64,000 nt of DNA, taken from positions 25,303,631 through 25,367,630 of the forward strand of contig OY821749.1 in NCBI GenBank assembly GCA_963682055.1, given 5' to 3'. The stretch comes from Primula veris (taxonomy: Eukaryota; Streptophyta; Magnoliopsida; Ericales; Primulaceae). The notes beneath the pieces were generated by a model that was not told the origin of the DNA, made no database searches, and saw nothing but the letters and a program-made list of their open reading frames with translations. The position numbers and the translations under genes are program-made. Shown one piece after another: positions 1 to 12,283 of the stretch (the first letter of the stretch is position 1; every line of letters begins with the position of its first letter).

Positions 1-1021
1 AACGACTTGTAACAGCATCTAGCAACCACACATGAAAGCTCATTCCCTTGTCAAAATCTTTAGATATGACAGCAACTTCTTCCTTCCATTGGATTATGTC
101 ATAATTGTCACATTCGCAACATTGAGGAGTGTCAACTAACTGTAACACCTCGTCCGTCATTCATGTTGAAAGACATAAGAACCCACTTGTCTGATAGTTT
201 CTTCTCGACATGCCAATAGAAGACTCCTTTAGCCACCACAAGAGGGGTATAAGGTTTAGATATCTCCAAATCACATTCGAAAGGCATGCTAAGCTCAAAA
301 ACCTGCCAATCATCACTGCTCACGGAATAAATATGAGCTTGATAAACACCACTTAACTTATAAGTATACGTGATTATTACCAACCTATAATCATTGGCCC
401 TAGGATGGAGACTGAAACCAAATAATCTACATCCTTCATCCAAACAATCGATATTCCATTGTTGGCAAGGTGGAATTCGGTTGAACTGTCTTGTTGCAGG
501 ATTGCAGATGACGAAGTCACATTCTTTTTCGGACATACACAAACCAAACCGTCGCATACCAATACAACCATTAAATAATTCCTCTGTCGACGGCCATTAT
601 CCAAAAAGTCAAATTTTACAAGGTTATGGTCCTTCTGGAAGATATTCTCAAAGTGGAAGCAAGTATCAATTTCATCAAATTCTTTGTCCACATCTTCTCT
701 CCAGCTGGAGCCTACAATAAGTGAACTGCAATTAAAGTTTGGGTTCCTTGGGTATCGTTCGAGGTGCGTGGAAATAAAAAAAGTGCTTTTTATCAATGAT
801 TTCCATGTTTTGCAAATGGCGGTGAACCGCAAGAGGGATTTGACAGATAATCTCGATAGGATCTCAATGGTTAGATCCATTGGCAAGTAAAAATTATTAC
901 TCTTACTAGGGTTTAATACATGAGTACTTGATTTAATCTCATCATCCTCGATCTCGTCAACCTTATTCCTTTGACACCCAAGCTCAGTGCTGTCTTGAAT
1001 TTTATTAGTATTCAATTCCAT
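1..1021 (-). pseudogene. F-box protein gene with F-box-associated domain, two frameshifts, 3' end beyond the window
   Basis: The reading starts at an ATG at 1021 (minus strand). An N-terminal acidic leader is followed by an F-box at about residues 46-92 (LPMDLTIEILSRLSVKSL, then the CKTWKSLI helix). F-box proteins bind SKP1 in SCF ubiquitin ligases, and the C-terminal domain selects the target. The conserved CDGLVCV stretch of the F-box-associated domain comes next. At about 530-545 the frame changes, and the domain continues in another frame as SEKECDFVICNPATRQFNRI. At about 150-165 a second shift moves it to a third stretch, which reads through 1-120 as DIIQWKEEVAVISKDFDKGM and runs off the window. 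Homology is continuous across both breaks, so each is a one-base-class indel in one gene and not two genes. It is probably a recent pseudogene. An assembly error is the alternative. Confidence 0.8.
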
Positions 1022-1906
1022 GTTATCACTCTCCAGTCTCTCGAGTTCCTAAGTGCTCTAAAATCTCTTCCGCTTCGATAAAGATCGTGCATATATGAGA
1101 ACGTTTATTCAGGCTGTTGATTTAAAAAGAAAAAAAAATCGAAAAAAAATATGAATGCATATGAAAAAAGCCAAAACATGACCAAATTTGCACTGGGAAA
1201 ATTGAATTTAAAGTAAATCAATCATATGAATAAAAAAATGCATAAAAGTTAAAAACAGTACTTATGTTACAAAAGTAGGACAAGAAGTGTGTTTTTTAGA
1301 AAACTTGCGTAATAAAACCAAAAGGGTGAATATTTTTCACTTTAGTTATATATTGATATAAATATCAAAACTTTACAGCATTCAACGAGAGGGTGACAGT
1401 GTCACAAAGTAGTAAAATATGTCAATGCAGAAGACTGTTAATTAGCTGCCTAATAAATTTGTATATGTCAACAATGCTAATGCCCTGCATATTCTTATGT
1501 ATCATGAAAATATTATTACTTTAAAATTGAGTATTCCATAAACTAGCTATTTGATACTAATTTCAATTGAATAACAAATTAAGTAGTAGCCTGATGATAC
1601 CTGTAATATATCTGCAGCGGAGTCTAGACCAAAAAGGTCACATGTGAATTGTGATATCGGTTTTTCTCGGAATTACTAAAGAACAGTCAGACTATATGAA
1701 TGGTTCATAACCCGTTAGGATAAAAAAGTGTCAAATGCATAAATAAAAAAATTTGATTAATATTTAATTTTAGGGTAGACCTCCATAGGGTTCTATATTT
1801 TTATTTGACTTTTTAATGTGTTGTACAATTTGTTTTTAATTTATTAAATTCTAATTTGTTGAAAATAGAAAAAATAATTTAGTTATTGAAAAAGATTATC
1901 TAACCA
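1022..1906. other. Intergenic, no gene recognised
   Basis: AT-rich sequence upstream of the F-box gene. I see no coding stretch, RNA gene or clear transposon end. Confidence 0.6.
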
Positions 1907-1915
1907 TTAATTTTT
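1907..1915. repeat. Left 9-bp target site duplication of the MULE
   Basis: TTAATTTTT directly precedes the GGG terminus at 1916 and recurs exactly at 5157-5165. Nine bases is the usual duplication length for Mutator-like elements. Confidence 0.8.
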
Positions 1916-2067
1916 GGGAAAATTACCAAAACATACAACTATTTTAAACTAATTACCAAAAAATTATACCCCATCACTTTATTCCCAAAACATACAACTA
2001 ATTAAAATTATAAATAATAAATCATTTCTATTTTTTTTAACACACATACTCTCTCTCTCTCCGTGCT

Positions 2068-2445
2068 CTAACAGAGATATCTTTTTCTTTTAAAAACTAC
2101 CTCTCTCTTCAAAGTCTCTTCTCTGGCACTATAAGCCCCGCTATTCTGAATATTATCGGTAAAAATATTCCTAACAGCAGCAACGCTAGTCTCCTCTTTC
2201 ACCGCTCCCGCCTCGTTCAGCTCCGTCTTCAAAACAGAGCTGTTCACCGTATTCGTCAGTCTCGAAGCCGTAAACGTCCTCAACGACGAGTCGTTATCGG
2301 TGGTGGTGTAGTCGTCGGAGTATGAGTCGTCTCTGCCTCGAGGGCTGAGACTGTCGGCGGAGGGCGGCGGAGCTAGGTCGGAGGGGGAGGATGGGGAGCG
2401 GCGGTTTTTGTGAAGCGATGACGTGGCGGATGCGGAGGCATACAC
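2068..2445 (-). pseudogene. Captured N-terminal fragment of a GCN5/HAG1-type histone acetyltransferase
   Basis: A 125-codon frame is open from 2445 to the stop at 2068. It resembles the poorly conserved N-terminus of plant GCN5 as I recall it, with three landmarks in the right order: SASATSSLHK at the start, DSSLRTFTASRL in the middle, and NIQNSGAYSAREETLKRE at the end. In GCN5 this last motif leads into the acetyltransferase domain. Here the similarity ends at about 2107, and the catalytic domain and bromodomain are absent, so the piece cannot acetylate histones. It is GC-richer than its surroundings and lies just inside the left MULE end. That position, close to a TIR, is usual for Pack-MULE cargo. 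It probably derives from one or two exons of a parental gene elsewhere. Expression is unknown. Confidence 0.65.
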
Positions 2446-3873
2446 AATACATGTATTTTAATACTGCCATACACAATATACTATTTATGCATTCTTTTTA
2501 ATACAGACATACACAATACATATTTTATGCATGCTTTTTAATACATGCATACACAATACATTGTTTATACACGGTCATACACAATACATTATGTATTCAT
2601 TGACACTGTCCATTTTTTATGTTTTTCTTATTATGCATACACAATACATAGTTTATACATGTTTTAATAGTGGCATACACAATACATTATTTATACATTT
2701 TATTTAATACATGCATACACAACACATAATTTATACATGTTTTTTAATACGGGAATACGCAATACAGGCATACACAATACACGGTTTATATATGTATTTT
2801 AATACCGGCATACACAATATACTATTTATGCATGCTCTTTAATACAGACATACACAATACATATTTTATACATGTTTTTTAATACATGCATACACAATAT
2901 ATTGTTTATACACGTTCTTTAATACAGTCATACACAATACATTATGTATCCATTGGCACTGTTCATTTTTTATGTTTTTTTTATTATGCATACACAATAC
3001 ATAGTTTATACATGTTTTTTAATACGAGCATACACAATACATTATTTATACATTTTATTTAATACATGCATACACAACACATAATTTATACATATTTTTT
3101 AATACGGAAATACGCAATACAGGCATACACAATACAAGGTTTATACATGTATTTTAATACTGGCATACACAATACACTATTTATGCATGCTCTTTAATAC
3201 AGACATACACAATACATATTTTATACATGTTTTTTAATACATGCATACACAATACATTGTTTATACACGTTCTTTAATACAGTCATACACAATACATTAT
3301 GTATCCATTGACACTGTCCATTTTTTATGTTTTTCCTATTATGCATACACAATACACTTTTTATACATGCTCTTTAATACAGGCATACACAATACATAGT
3401 TTATACATGTTTTTTAATACGGGCATACACAATACATTATTTATACATTTTATTTAATACATGCATACACAATACATAATTTATACATGTTTTTTAATAC
3501 GAGAATACGCAATACAGGCATACACAATACACAATACATTGTTATACATGTTTTTTAATACATGCATACACAATACACTATTTATGCATGCTCTTTAATA
3601 CAGACATACACAATACATATTTTATACATGCTTTTTAATACATGCATACACAATACACAATTTTTATACATGCTTTTTTAATACGGGCATACACAATACA
3701 TTATTTATACATGCTCTTTAATACAGGCATACACAATACATAATTTATACATGTTTTTTAATACGGGCATACACAATATATTATTTATACATGTTATTTA
3801 ATACATGCATACACAACACACAATTTATACATGTTTTTAATACGGAAATACGCAATACAGACATACACAATAC
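2441..3873. repeat. 40-bp minisatellite array with a ~355-bp higher-order repeat
   Basis: The basic unit is about 40 bp: CATACACAATACAT, then an AT-rich TTTATACATG, then TTTTTTAATACRGG. It is repeated about 35 times with substitutions. An odd block containing CATTGACACTGTCCATTTTT recurs near 2597, 2951 and 3307, about 355 bp apart, so several 40-mers were amplified together as a larger unit. A few further copies occur at 4016-4170. The array lies inside the MULE. Confidence 0.85.
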
Positions 3874-4925
3874 TTTTTTTAACCATTTTTTGGGCTTTTT
3901 CGGTTTCCCGACTTTTTTGAACTTTTTTCATTTTTTTGTGATTTTTGATATTTTTTGGGTTTTTTTACCAATTTTTTGGGTTTTTTTCGGTTACCGACTT
4001 TTTTAAAAGTTTTTTCAGCATACACAATACATAATTTATACATGTTTTTTAATACGGGCATACACAATACATTATTTATACATGTTATTTAATACATGCA
4101 TACACAACACAATTTATACATGTTTTTTTAATACAGAAATACGCAATACAGACATACACAATACTTTTTTTAACCATTTTTTGGGCTTTTTCGGGTTTCC
4201 GACTTTTTAAAAGGTTTTTCCAGCCTTTTTTGGGTTTTTCGGGTTCTCGACTTTTTTGAACTTTTTTCATTTTTTGGGTTTTTTTACCAATTTTTTGGGT
4301 TTTTTCGGTTACCGACTTTTTTAAAAGTTTTTTCAGCATATTTTGGGTTTTTTTGAATTCTCGACTTTTTTGAACTTTTTTCATTTTTTTTTGTAATTTT
4401 GTAAATTTTTTTTTTTACCATATTTTTGGGCTTTTTTCGGGTTCTCGACTTTTTTGAACTTTATTTTTATATATTTTTATGAATTTGGATTTTTCTTGGT
4501 TTTTTTTTTTATTTTTTGCCACTTTTTTGGAGTTTTTTCGGGTTCCCGACTTTTTAAAGGTTTTTTCAACACTTTTTTGGTTTTTTCGGGTTCTCGATTT
4601 TTGTGAACTTTTTTCATTCTTTTTGTGATTTTGGATTTTTCTTTGTTTTTTTTTACTTTTTTTAACCATTTTTTGGGCTTTTTCGGGTTTCCGACTTTTT
4701 AAAAGGTTTTTCCAGCCTTTTTTGGGTTTTTTTGGATTCTCGACTTTTTTGAACTTTTTTCATTTTTTTTTTGAATTTGGATTTTTATTGGTTTTTTTAT
4801 TTTTTAACATTTTTTTGGATTTTTTCGGATTCCTGACTTTTTTAAAGGGTTTTCCAGGATTTTTTGAGTTTTTTCGGGTTTTCTAATTTTTTGAACTTTT
4901 TTTATTTTTTGTTGTAATTTTATTT
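3874..4925. repeat. T-rich degenerate tandem array inside the MULE
   Basis: Long T runs are punctuated by repeated words such as TCGGGTTCTCGACTTTTTTG and TTTTTTGGGCTTTTTCGGG, interrupted at 4016-4173 by a return of the 40-bp unit. On the minus strand this gives several Lys-rich open frames with repeated SREPEK words. They are by-products of the repeat and not genes. Confidence 0.75.
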
Positions 4926-5156
4926 TTTTTCGATTTAGAAGTCATTTTAACATTAAATAAGGTAGTATTTTGTGGGAAAAGAACGATGATTTAGAAAAAG
5001 AGAGGAGAGAGAAGAGAAAGAGAAATTTTTTGGTAGGTGAGAAGAAATATATTTTTTTTTTCTATTTGAGTCAATTGTATGTTTTGGTAATAATTTATTT
5101 GGGTTGTATGTTTTGGTAATATTTCATAACTCATTGTATGTTTTGGGAATTGACCC

Positions 5157-6746
5157 TTAATTTTTTAATCTAACGGTGGTTAAGATGACTGTTTCATAAC
5201 GGTGCATGGTTAAGATTATCTAACCAATGTTATGTATTATGGGTAAATTGTTACTTTAAAAGTAACTTTAAAAACCTCATATTATACTACACAGCTTAAT
5301 AGTAGCTAATTAATATCAAATAAGCTAATATTATAAGTGATTAACAATTAATGTAGTAGTCTGGGGTTACCTGTTCTTGCAAAGCAAAAGGTTATCTGTG
5401 AAACTTATTCGTATAGACCATAGAATCGAGTAGAATTTATTCATTGTATGTTGCGTATCTTTTCCCATTATTTTGGAGATGTATCTTAATCATATTTACT
5501 GTACCTCCTTTTCTTTAGGGGAAAAAAATGTTTGCAAGTATATATCTTTCCTCTTTTGTTTGCAACTCGATTCTTGGAAAAAAAGAATCAATGTTAACTA
5601 TACTTCCTTTTATATACTATTTGTATTCAAGTAGTAAAATTAGTAATTCTTCTTTATCTATATATTTCTGATTTTTCATGTGCATAATTAATTTTCTTTT
5701 TAAATCATCAATCCATCTCCTAAATCTCCCTCGCTTATATATTCCTTACGTACCTTTTTTCTTCCTAGTTAAATAAAATTATATAAGTAGGTATACTAAG
5801 TTACTAATCACATTGGACAATCAATGGTTCCCTTCAAATATCTATTACTCAAACAAACATAAGAAAAAAGATCCAAAGAAACATTGAATAGAGAGCGTCA
5901 GGAAAAATAAATACCGAGTATTATAAACATGACAAGAGGAAGAGAGTATTGATCACAAACAAAAAGTATCAAATATATGGACATGCTTGCCATCAAAATA
6001 ATATGTTGTTGGAAGAAACGAAGGATAGCGCTTCGTGCGTGTTTTGTTAAATTTTTTTAATTTCTGTTGTACAAGAAAATAAATTCAGACGTATTTCTGG
6101 TTTATACGGAAGAAATTTGATAATTGCAAGTTTAAAAGACCTAAGATTGTTCCTTTTTTAGACCTTGTGAACTAAAGCTGACATTTTTTTCTGAAGACGT
6201 GCTTGAAAGCAGGGTAATCAAATTCCTTAAATCTATTTGGAAAACTAACATGTTTTATTTGCACTGGCAGAGAAGTTGGAAAATGCTTTTGGAACAAGTA
6301 GATTCAGCCATTTTCAAATCGGAAATGAAGAGAACGAAGCAAGCCTACCAGCTCCGATATGAAAGCACATGATTACTGAATGCAGTTTATTGCTCGAGTT
6401 TAACTGTGAGATTTTCGTTAACATAATGTTGAAGATAGAACAATACAGACTTGCTCCGTATCCATGCTTACCATATAAAAGTATGACATACCTACTTCCT
6501 TTGAACTATAGTTTATTTATTTGGCTTCCGGGGCGGTCATAGTCGACTAATTCTCTCTTTCTTGTTCTTAAGAGTTAGATGATGCAATAAATTTTGTACC
6601 CTGCTAGTGATTTTTAATAAATTCCCATCAAGAACTTTAACAACGTATATTCAGTCATAATGAACCAACATAATCTGTGGGAGTTCAATATATAACAAGC
6701 TTTATAAGCTGTGATCATAAGTTTTAAGAGAAAGCAAACTCAGAAT
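5157..6746. other. Right MULE target duplication, then intergenic DNA
   Basis: 5157-5165 is the right copy of TTAATTTTT. The phrase AAGATTATCTAACCA occurs on both sides of the element (near 1891 and 5211). The remainder up to the kinase gene is AT-rich with no recognisable gene. The last few hundred bases should include the kinase 3' UTR. Confidence 0.55.
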
Positions 6747-8111
6747 TTAAGAAAGCTGTGGTTCTTGTTGGTGTTCCTCTAGTAACTGGGTCGCCACGTC
6801 ATCGCCTTGCCAAGCCCATATGATATCCTTAAGCGCTGGTCTTATGTCGTTCTTCATCATCTTCTGATACTCCAGTGTATCGCCATTACACTTTTTCATC
6901 TCAACCATATAAAAACTCGGAGTCACCTCAAAGATCTCTGCATCTATGGCCAATATCCCTTTTTTACCTTCCTTTGATCCTTCCAATTTAAGTAGCCCCC
7001 CATCCTTTTTTGTCACTTTCATCTTCAGTATCTTAGCTAAATTCTCGAGTTTAGAGAGAATGGTGCCTGCAGCATGCCTAGACGTGAATCGCACTTGTTT
7101 CTTTTTGTCCTTTTCCTCGAATAAACTAGACAAGTCGAAGCCAGATGAAAGCGAGATAATATCAAAAGCATTCAAATTTGTTGGCTTTAGCGGTTCTTGC
7201 TTTGTAGACTCTGTTGTGGTGGTAGTAGTACCAAAGACTTCATCAACGTTAAGAAAATTTGATAAATTTCCCTGTGTTTCAATTTCAACGGGTTTTGTTA
7301 TTAACCCTTTTTTGAACCAAGGGTTTTCCATAATTTTGGACATGGAAATTCGCGTATCTGGGTTAGGATCAAGTATTTTTGAAATTAGCCTCCGTACTTC
7401 TGGCGAAACAAAATTTGGGAACTTGTACTCGGCCTTACCAATCCTCCTATACATCTCCATAAGATTTGGATCATTGAAAGGGAGATACCCAGTTATCAGA
7501 ACATATAATATCACCCCACAAGACCAAATATCGGCTTTTGCCCCATCATATCCTCTTCTGTTGATCACCTCAGGAGCTACATATGCAGGTGTTCCACATG
7601 TAGTGTGTAGCAACCCATCTTGTCGCTTAGATTCAGATAAAGCACTCAAACCGAAATCGGAAACTTTTAAATTCTCATATTCGTCCAGCAATATATTTTC
7701 TGGTTTCAAATCACGGTGATAAACACCTCTACTGTGGCAAAAATCAACGGCACTGATTAGCTGTCGAAAATACTTCCTTGCAACATCTTCCTTAAGTCTC
7801 CTTTTTGACACCTTATTGAAAAGCTCCCCGCCTTTAACGTATTCCATTACGAAATAGATTTTAGTTTTGCTTGCCATAACCTCATAAAGCTGGACTATAT
7901 TAGGGTGCCTAACAAGCCCCATAACAGAAATCTCCCTTTTAATCTGATCGGCCATTCCAACTTTGAAAACCTTATCTTTGTCGATTATCTTAATAGCCAC
8001 ACTCATCCCTGTTGTAAGGTTCCTAGCATGGTAAACCTTTGCAAATGTTCCTTGGCCTAATAGTTTCCCTAACTCATAACGTTGCATCAACACACTCCCT
8101 TTGTTTTCCAT
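6747..8111 (-). CDS. CIPK: CBL-interacting protein kinase, CIPK2/CIPK10-like, intronless
   Basis: A 454-aa Ser/Thr kinase of the SnRK3 family, full length and uninterrupted. The N-terminal kinase domain shows the glycine loop LGQGTFAKV (about 18-26), the ATP-binding lysine K41, the catalytic loop HRDLKPEN (132-139), DFG (152-154) and APE (179-181). The C-terminal regulatory part has the NAF motif at 314-316 ([19 protein letters not shown]), which binds CBL calcium sensors and releases autoinhibition. A PPI-like segment follows from about 341 ([12 protein letters not shown]) and would dock a PP2C phosphatase. CIPKs couple calcium signals to ion transport and stress responses at the plasma membrane or tonoplast. 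The starting MENKGSVL and the intronless structure fit the CIPK2/CIPK10 group. The exact orthologue cannot be fixed without a tree. Confidence 0.95.
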   Translation of the reverse strand: MENKGSVLMQRYELGKLLGQGTFAKVYHARNLTTGMSVAIKIIDKDKVFKVGMADQIKREISVMGLVRHPNIVQLYEVMASKTKIYFVMEYVKGGELFNKVSKRRLKEDVARKYFRQLISAVDFCHSRGVYHRDLKPENILLDEYENLKVSDFGLSALSESKRQDGLLHTTCGTPAYVAPEVINRRGYDGAKADIWSCGVILYVLITGYLPFNDPNLMEMYRRIGKAEYKFPNFVSPEVRRLISKILDPNPDTRISMSKIMENPWFKKGLITKPVEIETQGNLSNFLNVDEVFGTTTTTTESTKQEPLKPTNLNAFDIISLSSGFDLSSLFEEKDKKKQVRFTSRHAAGTILSKLENLAKILKMKVTKKDGGLLKLEGSKEGKKGILAIDAEIFEVTPSFYMVEMKKCNGDTLEYQKMMKNDIRPALKDIIWAWQGDDVATQLLEEHQQEPQLS

Positions 8112-8300
8112 CTCAAGTTAATTAACTACAAACACAAGTAATTTTAATTTACCCTCTTAGTCTAAACTGCGTAGCTGTATGAGAAACAAGATTAAGCTAT
8201 CTTAATTGATGTCGTTTTGGGGAACGGCGTATTGATGTATATAAATAGCAACTGTAGAAATCAGAGTATATTTGTTGCTGATATACCCAAGCTCATCAAG
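8112..8300 (-). promoter_or_regulatory. Putative core promoter of the CIPK2-like gene
   Basis: A TATA-like string (CTATTTATATAC on the minus strand) lies at about 8236-8250, some 130 bp before the start codon. This is plausible for a plant gene with a short 5' UTR. No other element is assigned. Confidence 0.4.
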
Positions 8301-11300
8301 AATAAAAAACGGACCCTCTAACTGGGCCTCGCCAAGTTGAGTGATGGACACCCTGGCACTAAAGCACATCTTGCAGCATACCCGGGATTTCAGTTGGCTA
8401 GAGAATAGTTTATGAGAATAATAAGCTTCGAAGGGTTGCTAAATCCTCAGATGATAAGTTGATTAAACCTCAATTCAAGAGTAGCAGGAGATGCTCACCT
8501 GATAAACAAGCAGCAGATGCATTAATATGAATACTTTATATTTCTCTCCATAAACTTGGAAACTGAATGACACATGGCCATCAACGTTTGGCGTGAACAT
8601 AAAAACCATTGTAGCAAGAGAGCTAACGTGAAGAGTTCAGTAAGAAATGCAATAAAAGTGGATGTGGTTTTCAATCAGAGTGCTTAAATTATATATATAT
8701 TGGAAATAAAAACATTTGAAGACTCTCATATAATGATAAAGGATCATAAAAGCAACGTGGCTAGCTTGTATAATTAACTTTTCTATTTTTTTCTAATGTT
8801 TTCAAACATTTTTTAAGGCATCACCACATTTTGCACCAGATTAACAAGTTTTTTGACTGTGAGTTTCTACAGTAAACACAAATTATTTAGGGAAGTTTCA
8901 TTGTAGTTGCTTGTTCTAGGGAAATCACTCTTCCTAGTAAACATAGCTTTATCAAACACTTCAACCCCCGAAGGTTTATCGGCTGGTTATCCTGAGGCGT
9001 AAACTCGCAATATAAAATAGTATATAACACGGTAAAAATAAGGAAAACTCTTCAATTGAAAGTTTCATCAATTAGCAGCCGTATCTTAGCGTATGCTCAC
9101 CATATTCCGCACCCAAAAAAAAAAATTAGAGTTCAAAGTTTCAGAACTAGTGGCTACATGGGGGAGAAAAGCACAAATAAAATTAGTGTTTTAAAAAGTG
9201 AAATCTTGGCTAAAGCGTTTTTTGCAAGAGATATGCTACAAAGCATAAGCTTTTAGCGTGCCCAAAAAGCGGAAAAGCGAGCTTTTAAAGTTTTTTTTAA
9301 GCTTTGAATCGAGATTTTTCACTACGAAGCGCGCTTTTAAAAAAAGTGAATAATATACATATGGAGGGATTGTTTATTTGCAAATTCCAAGGTTATCACT
9401 TTTTAGTTTTTCAGCAATATATTTAGTTAATTAGCTGAAAAAAAGTTTCTTTTATTCCTATTGCTTGAAGAAACTTAAACCCTTTTAAGCTGAACAATTT
9501 CAACCTTAATTCCTTAAATTTTGCAAACAAAACTGTAGCTAAAGATCCCAAAGGTGAGATTTTTATTTGTTTACATGTAAAGTAATTAATCAACACTAAA
9601 ACTTCACAGACAATAAAATTGAAATAAGAAAAACAAATACATAATACCAATTAATGAAGGAACCCATAATTCCCAATTCCCTAACAAAATCACAAATTTT
9701 TTATGACTAGTTAAATAGCCTCAACAATAAATTCCAGAGATCATAAAAGAACAAACCAACCATAACAAAAAAAAAAAATTCTTTTATTAAATACCCACAT
9801 GAAAATATAATACAATTAAACTGTAATAAGTTTGAGTTATTGAATTACCTCAGAGATGTGAGAGAAAAGAGCAAACAAGTGTTTTGTTTTATTTTATTTT
9901 ATTTTACTTTACACAGGACTAAATGTGACATAAATACAGTAATATAAATTACTATATATATATATATTAGCATCTACTGGAATATGCTATATAGTTTAGA
10001 CCATAATTATATTTGGTCCTCATATTTGAAATTTAAATAGTATCTGTCCCTAAACTAATGGAGTTCAGTTGATGACCAAAAGTATGTAAAAATATGGTTT
10101 CTTTATTAGTGATTTAATCGTTTTTTTTTATTATTATTATCGACAAATACGATATACAAATTGAAGAATACAAATTTATTTTTTTATTTTTTTATTTTTT
10201 TATTCAAGAAGCAGATTTTGACCGCCTCATATACTCATCTATTAAAAAACACTAAAACCAAATTAAGTTCAAGAAGGAGACATTTCTTTTAAACGGGTGC
10301 AAGAGAAGACTAAAGCCAATAAGTTAATTTTTGAGGATTAAAACTAGTTTTATGTTAGGTATACAAGATGTATTTTATAAATTGTCAGGTCAAGAGTATT
10401 TTTATAATTTTCACATTAAAAATAAGGATGGACAAGCAAGTGTCCAACCGATTCTAGTCTTGAGAACAAACATATCATAATTGAAAAAGTTCTTATTTCA
10501 AAAAAGAAGAAGTTCAAGTCACTAATTCCTACAAAACTTGATCGATCATCAATTTGTTTTTCATCGGATATAATTTCTTACAGCATATGATCGGTTTAAC
10601 AAACTGATCACGTGTTAAACCTTCATATTAATGATAATATGAAATCAACTATAAGCTATAATAAACACTTTACTAGTTGGTTACTTTTTCAATTGTGACA
10701 CTGTTTATGAAGTATAGACGGATTAATTATATATTCCGGTCATTGAATAAATGAAATTTTGACGAACTTATGAAAAACCTTTTAACCCCGCCTAATTGGA
10801 ATCAAAATTTTTTATTAATTGATTCAGAACGTCAACATTGAGTCACAAACTATCATTTATATATATCCAGTCCAAGAACTCGGTAGTCGGATTAGAAGCT
10901 TTCCCCCACCATGCCTGATAGACAGTCTTCGAATTAAAAGAACAGATTTTCCAGTGTTCGATTTAAACTTAGGTCGACGCACGTTATTGATTTGGTAAAA
11001 GACAAAAAGAAGTTCAATTAATTTAATCTATACATGAATGGGTTATTATTTATTAGTAGTTGTATAAGTACTACGTTAATATATAGCCACTAGTGCTGAT
11101 ATTTTGGTTAATATTAATAGTTGTACTACTCCACTTAGTCCACCTGGTGTCCAAAACAATGAGAAAGCAACGTCCCACTTGTAAAAGACAGATTTGGTTA
11201 AATGAATCTGAATTAAGGCCACATAAATCGATATCTTAATCTTGATAGTAACATGTTTTTATCAAGTATCAACAAAGATTACCGACATTGTTACTTTTGT

Positions 11301-11739
11301 GGGTCACAAGTGTGACTTTTGTGTTATCATCCCTTTCAAATGTCACGTGAATATTTTTGGGCTAAACCAAAAAAAGATATTAATGAAACTTAAGTTTCTA
11401 ATAATAACAGGGTCATGTTAAAAGCAAGTTACCCCAAATGTTTTCCTTTTAATCTCCCCCAATGTTGTTAATTATTACTATTACTGCAACTTTTGACAAC
11501 CAAAAATACTTTTTTGCTCATCCACGAAGGAAACTCTTGAGACTGTCTTGGTCCTTGGACCCGATCTTTCGTCAAGAAATGTTGGAGGAAATAGACCTCA
11601 AGGTCTTATCCTCGACCTCGCTTTTTCAGAAAGCACTTTGATATCATGCTATTAATACTTCTCTTATTCAAGATTAGCCTTATGGTTTACATAAAAATTA
11701 GAGACATCTTCATGACACTTTAGAACCAGACGTAGAAAT
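8301..11739. other. Intergenic, no intact gene
   Basis: AT-rich, with T/A homopolymers and an AT microsatellite near 9953-9968. Short frames here lack family resemblance. A phrase near 11639-11664 (CTTTGATATCATGCTATTAA) looks like a degraded retrotransposon primer-binding area on the minus strand, but it is too weak to call. Confidence 0.5.
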
Positions 11740-12283
11740 TATGCTTGGTGGCACTTACGGGATCATGCTTAGCAACAAGCAAGATGTCTTGCATTTGAGT
11801 TGGTCATTACAGACAAAATAGGTTTATCTGCGTATCTTACGATGCGTGTATCTAGACAAACATGTATTTTTCAGTTTCAAAATGGTAAACCGATTATTTT
11901 TTTGAGAAAATTCATCAAACCACTGGAAACTGACAAATTTCGCTTTGCAAAACTGTCGGTTCTTTATTTTTCTGCAAGTCATATGTAACGTATCTGAAAG
12001 GGCTGGGTTTCTCCTATTATACATCAATCCAAATACGAAAATGTCACCATCAAGTAATCGCATCGAAACACGCCCATATCTGATTACCTTATGCACACTC
12101 GCTATGTACAGCCTTCTGATAAACAAGAGAAAGTAACACAGATCCGAAAATATTGTAGCTATCCAGAATACAACATGATTAAATTTAGACCAGCTGATCA
12201 GCAAATATTTACTAAGCCTTCGATATGCAATGTCGCTCAACTTTGACTTAAAGAGCTAGCGTTCTCGGACACAGACAAAAGAG
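11740..12283 (+). mobile_element. 3' remnant of a Ty1-copia element (RNase H end)
   Basis: Decayed plus-strand reading with frame breaks. Near 11850 it gives VSRQTCIFQFQNGKPIIF, resembling the RNase H SQTGYVF.. segment of copia polyproteins. At about 12190-12240 it gives FRPADQQIFTKPSICNVAQL, matching the conserved end of copia RNase H (DQxADxFTKPL). Directly after, at 12284, comes TGTTGGGAGATAATTT, the usual start of a copia 3' LTR. The LTR end is not recognisable. Too damaged to encode anything. Confidence 0.45.

Larger units (their letters stand above)
1916..5156. mobile_element. Non-autonomous Mutator-like element (Pack-MULE) carrying a GCN5 gene fragment
   Basis: This 3241-bp element has terminal inverted repeats. 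The left end is GGGAAAATTACCAAAACATA and the right end, reverse-complemented, is GGGTCAATTCCCAAAACATA, matching at 17 of these 20 positions. Both ends carry further subterminal copies of CCAAAACATACAA (near 1983 on the left; near 5074 and 5104 on the right), so the similarity extends over about 85 bp. The element is flanked by the perfect 9-bp repeat TTAATTTTT. There is no transposase. The cargo is a GC-richer coding fragment (2068-2445), a 40-bp minisatellite array and a T-rich array. A non-autonomous MULE that has captured a host gene piece is called a Pack-MULE. The class call rests on TIR plus TSD length, not on a transposase. Confidence 0.75.

Noticed and set aside
2441..3873. Regularly spaced repeats resembling a CRISPR array
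   Set aside because: Units are contiguous with no unique spacers, diverge gradually, and lie in a plant transposon without cas genes.
3879..4669. Lys-rich open frames on the minus strand with repeated SREPEK words
   Set aside because: They arise from the T-rich tandem array, change frame between repeats and have no family match.
6946..7719. 257-codon frame on the plus strand opposite the CIPK2-like gene
   Set aside because: Shadow of the kinase coding sequence on the other strand; the kinase reading has full domain support.
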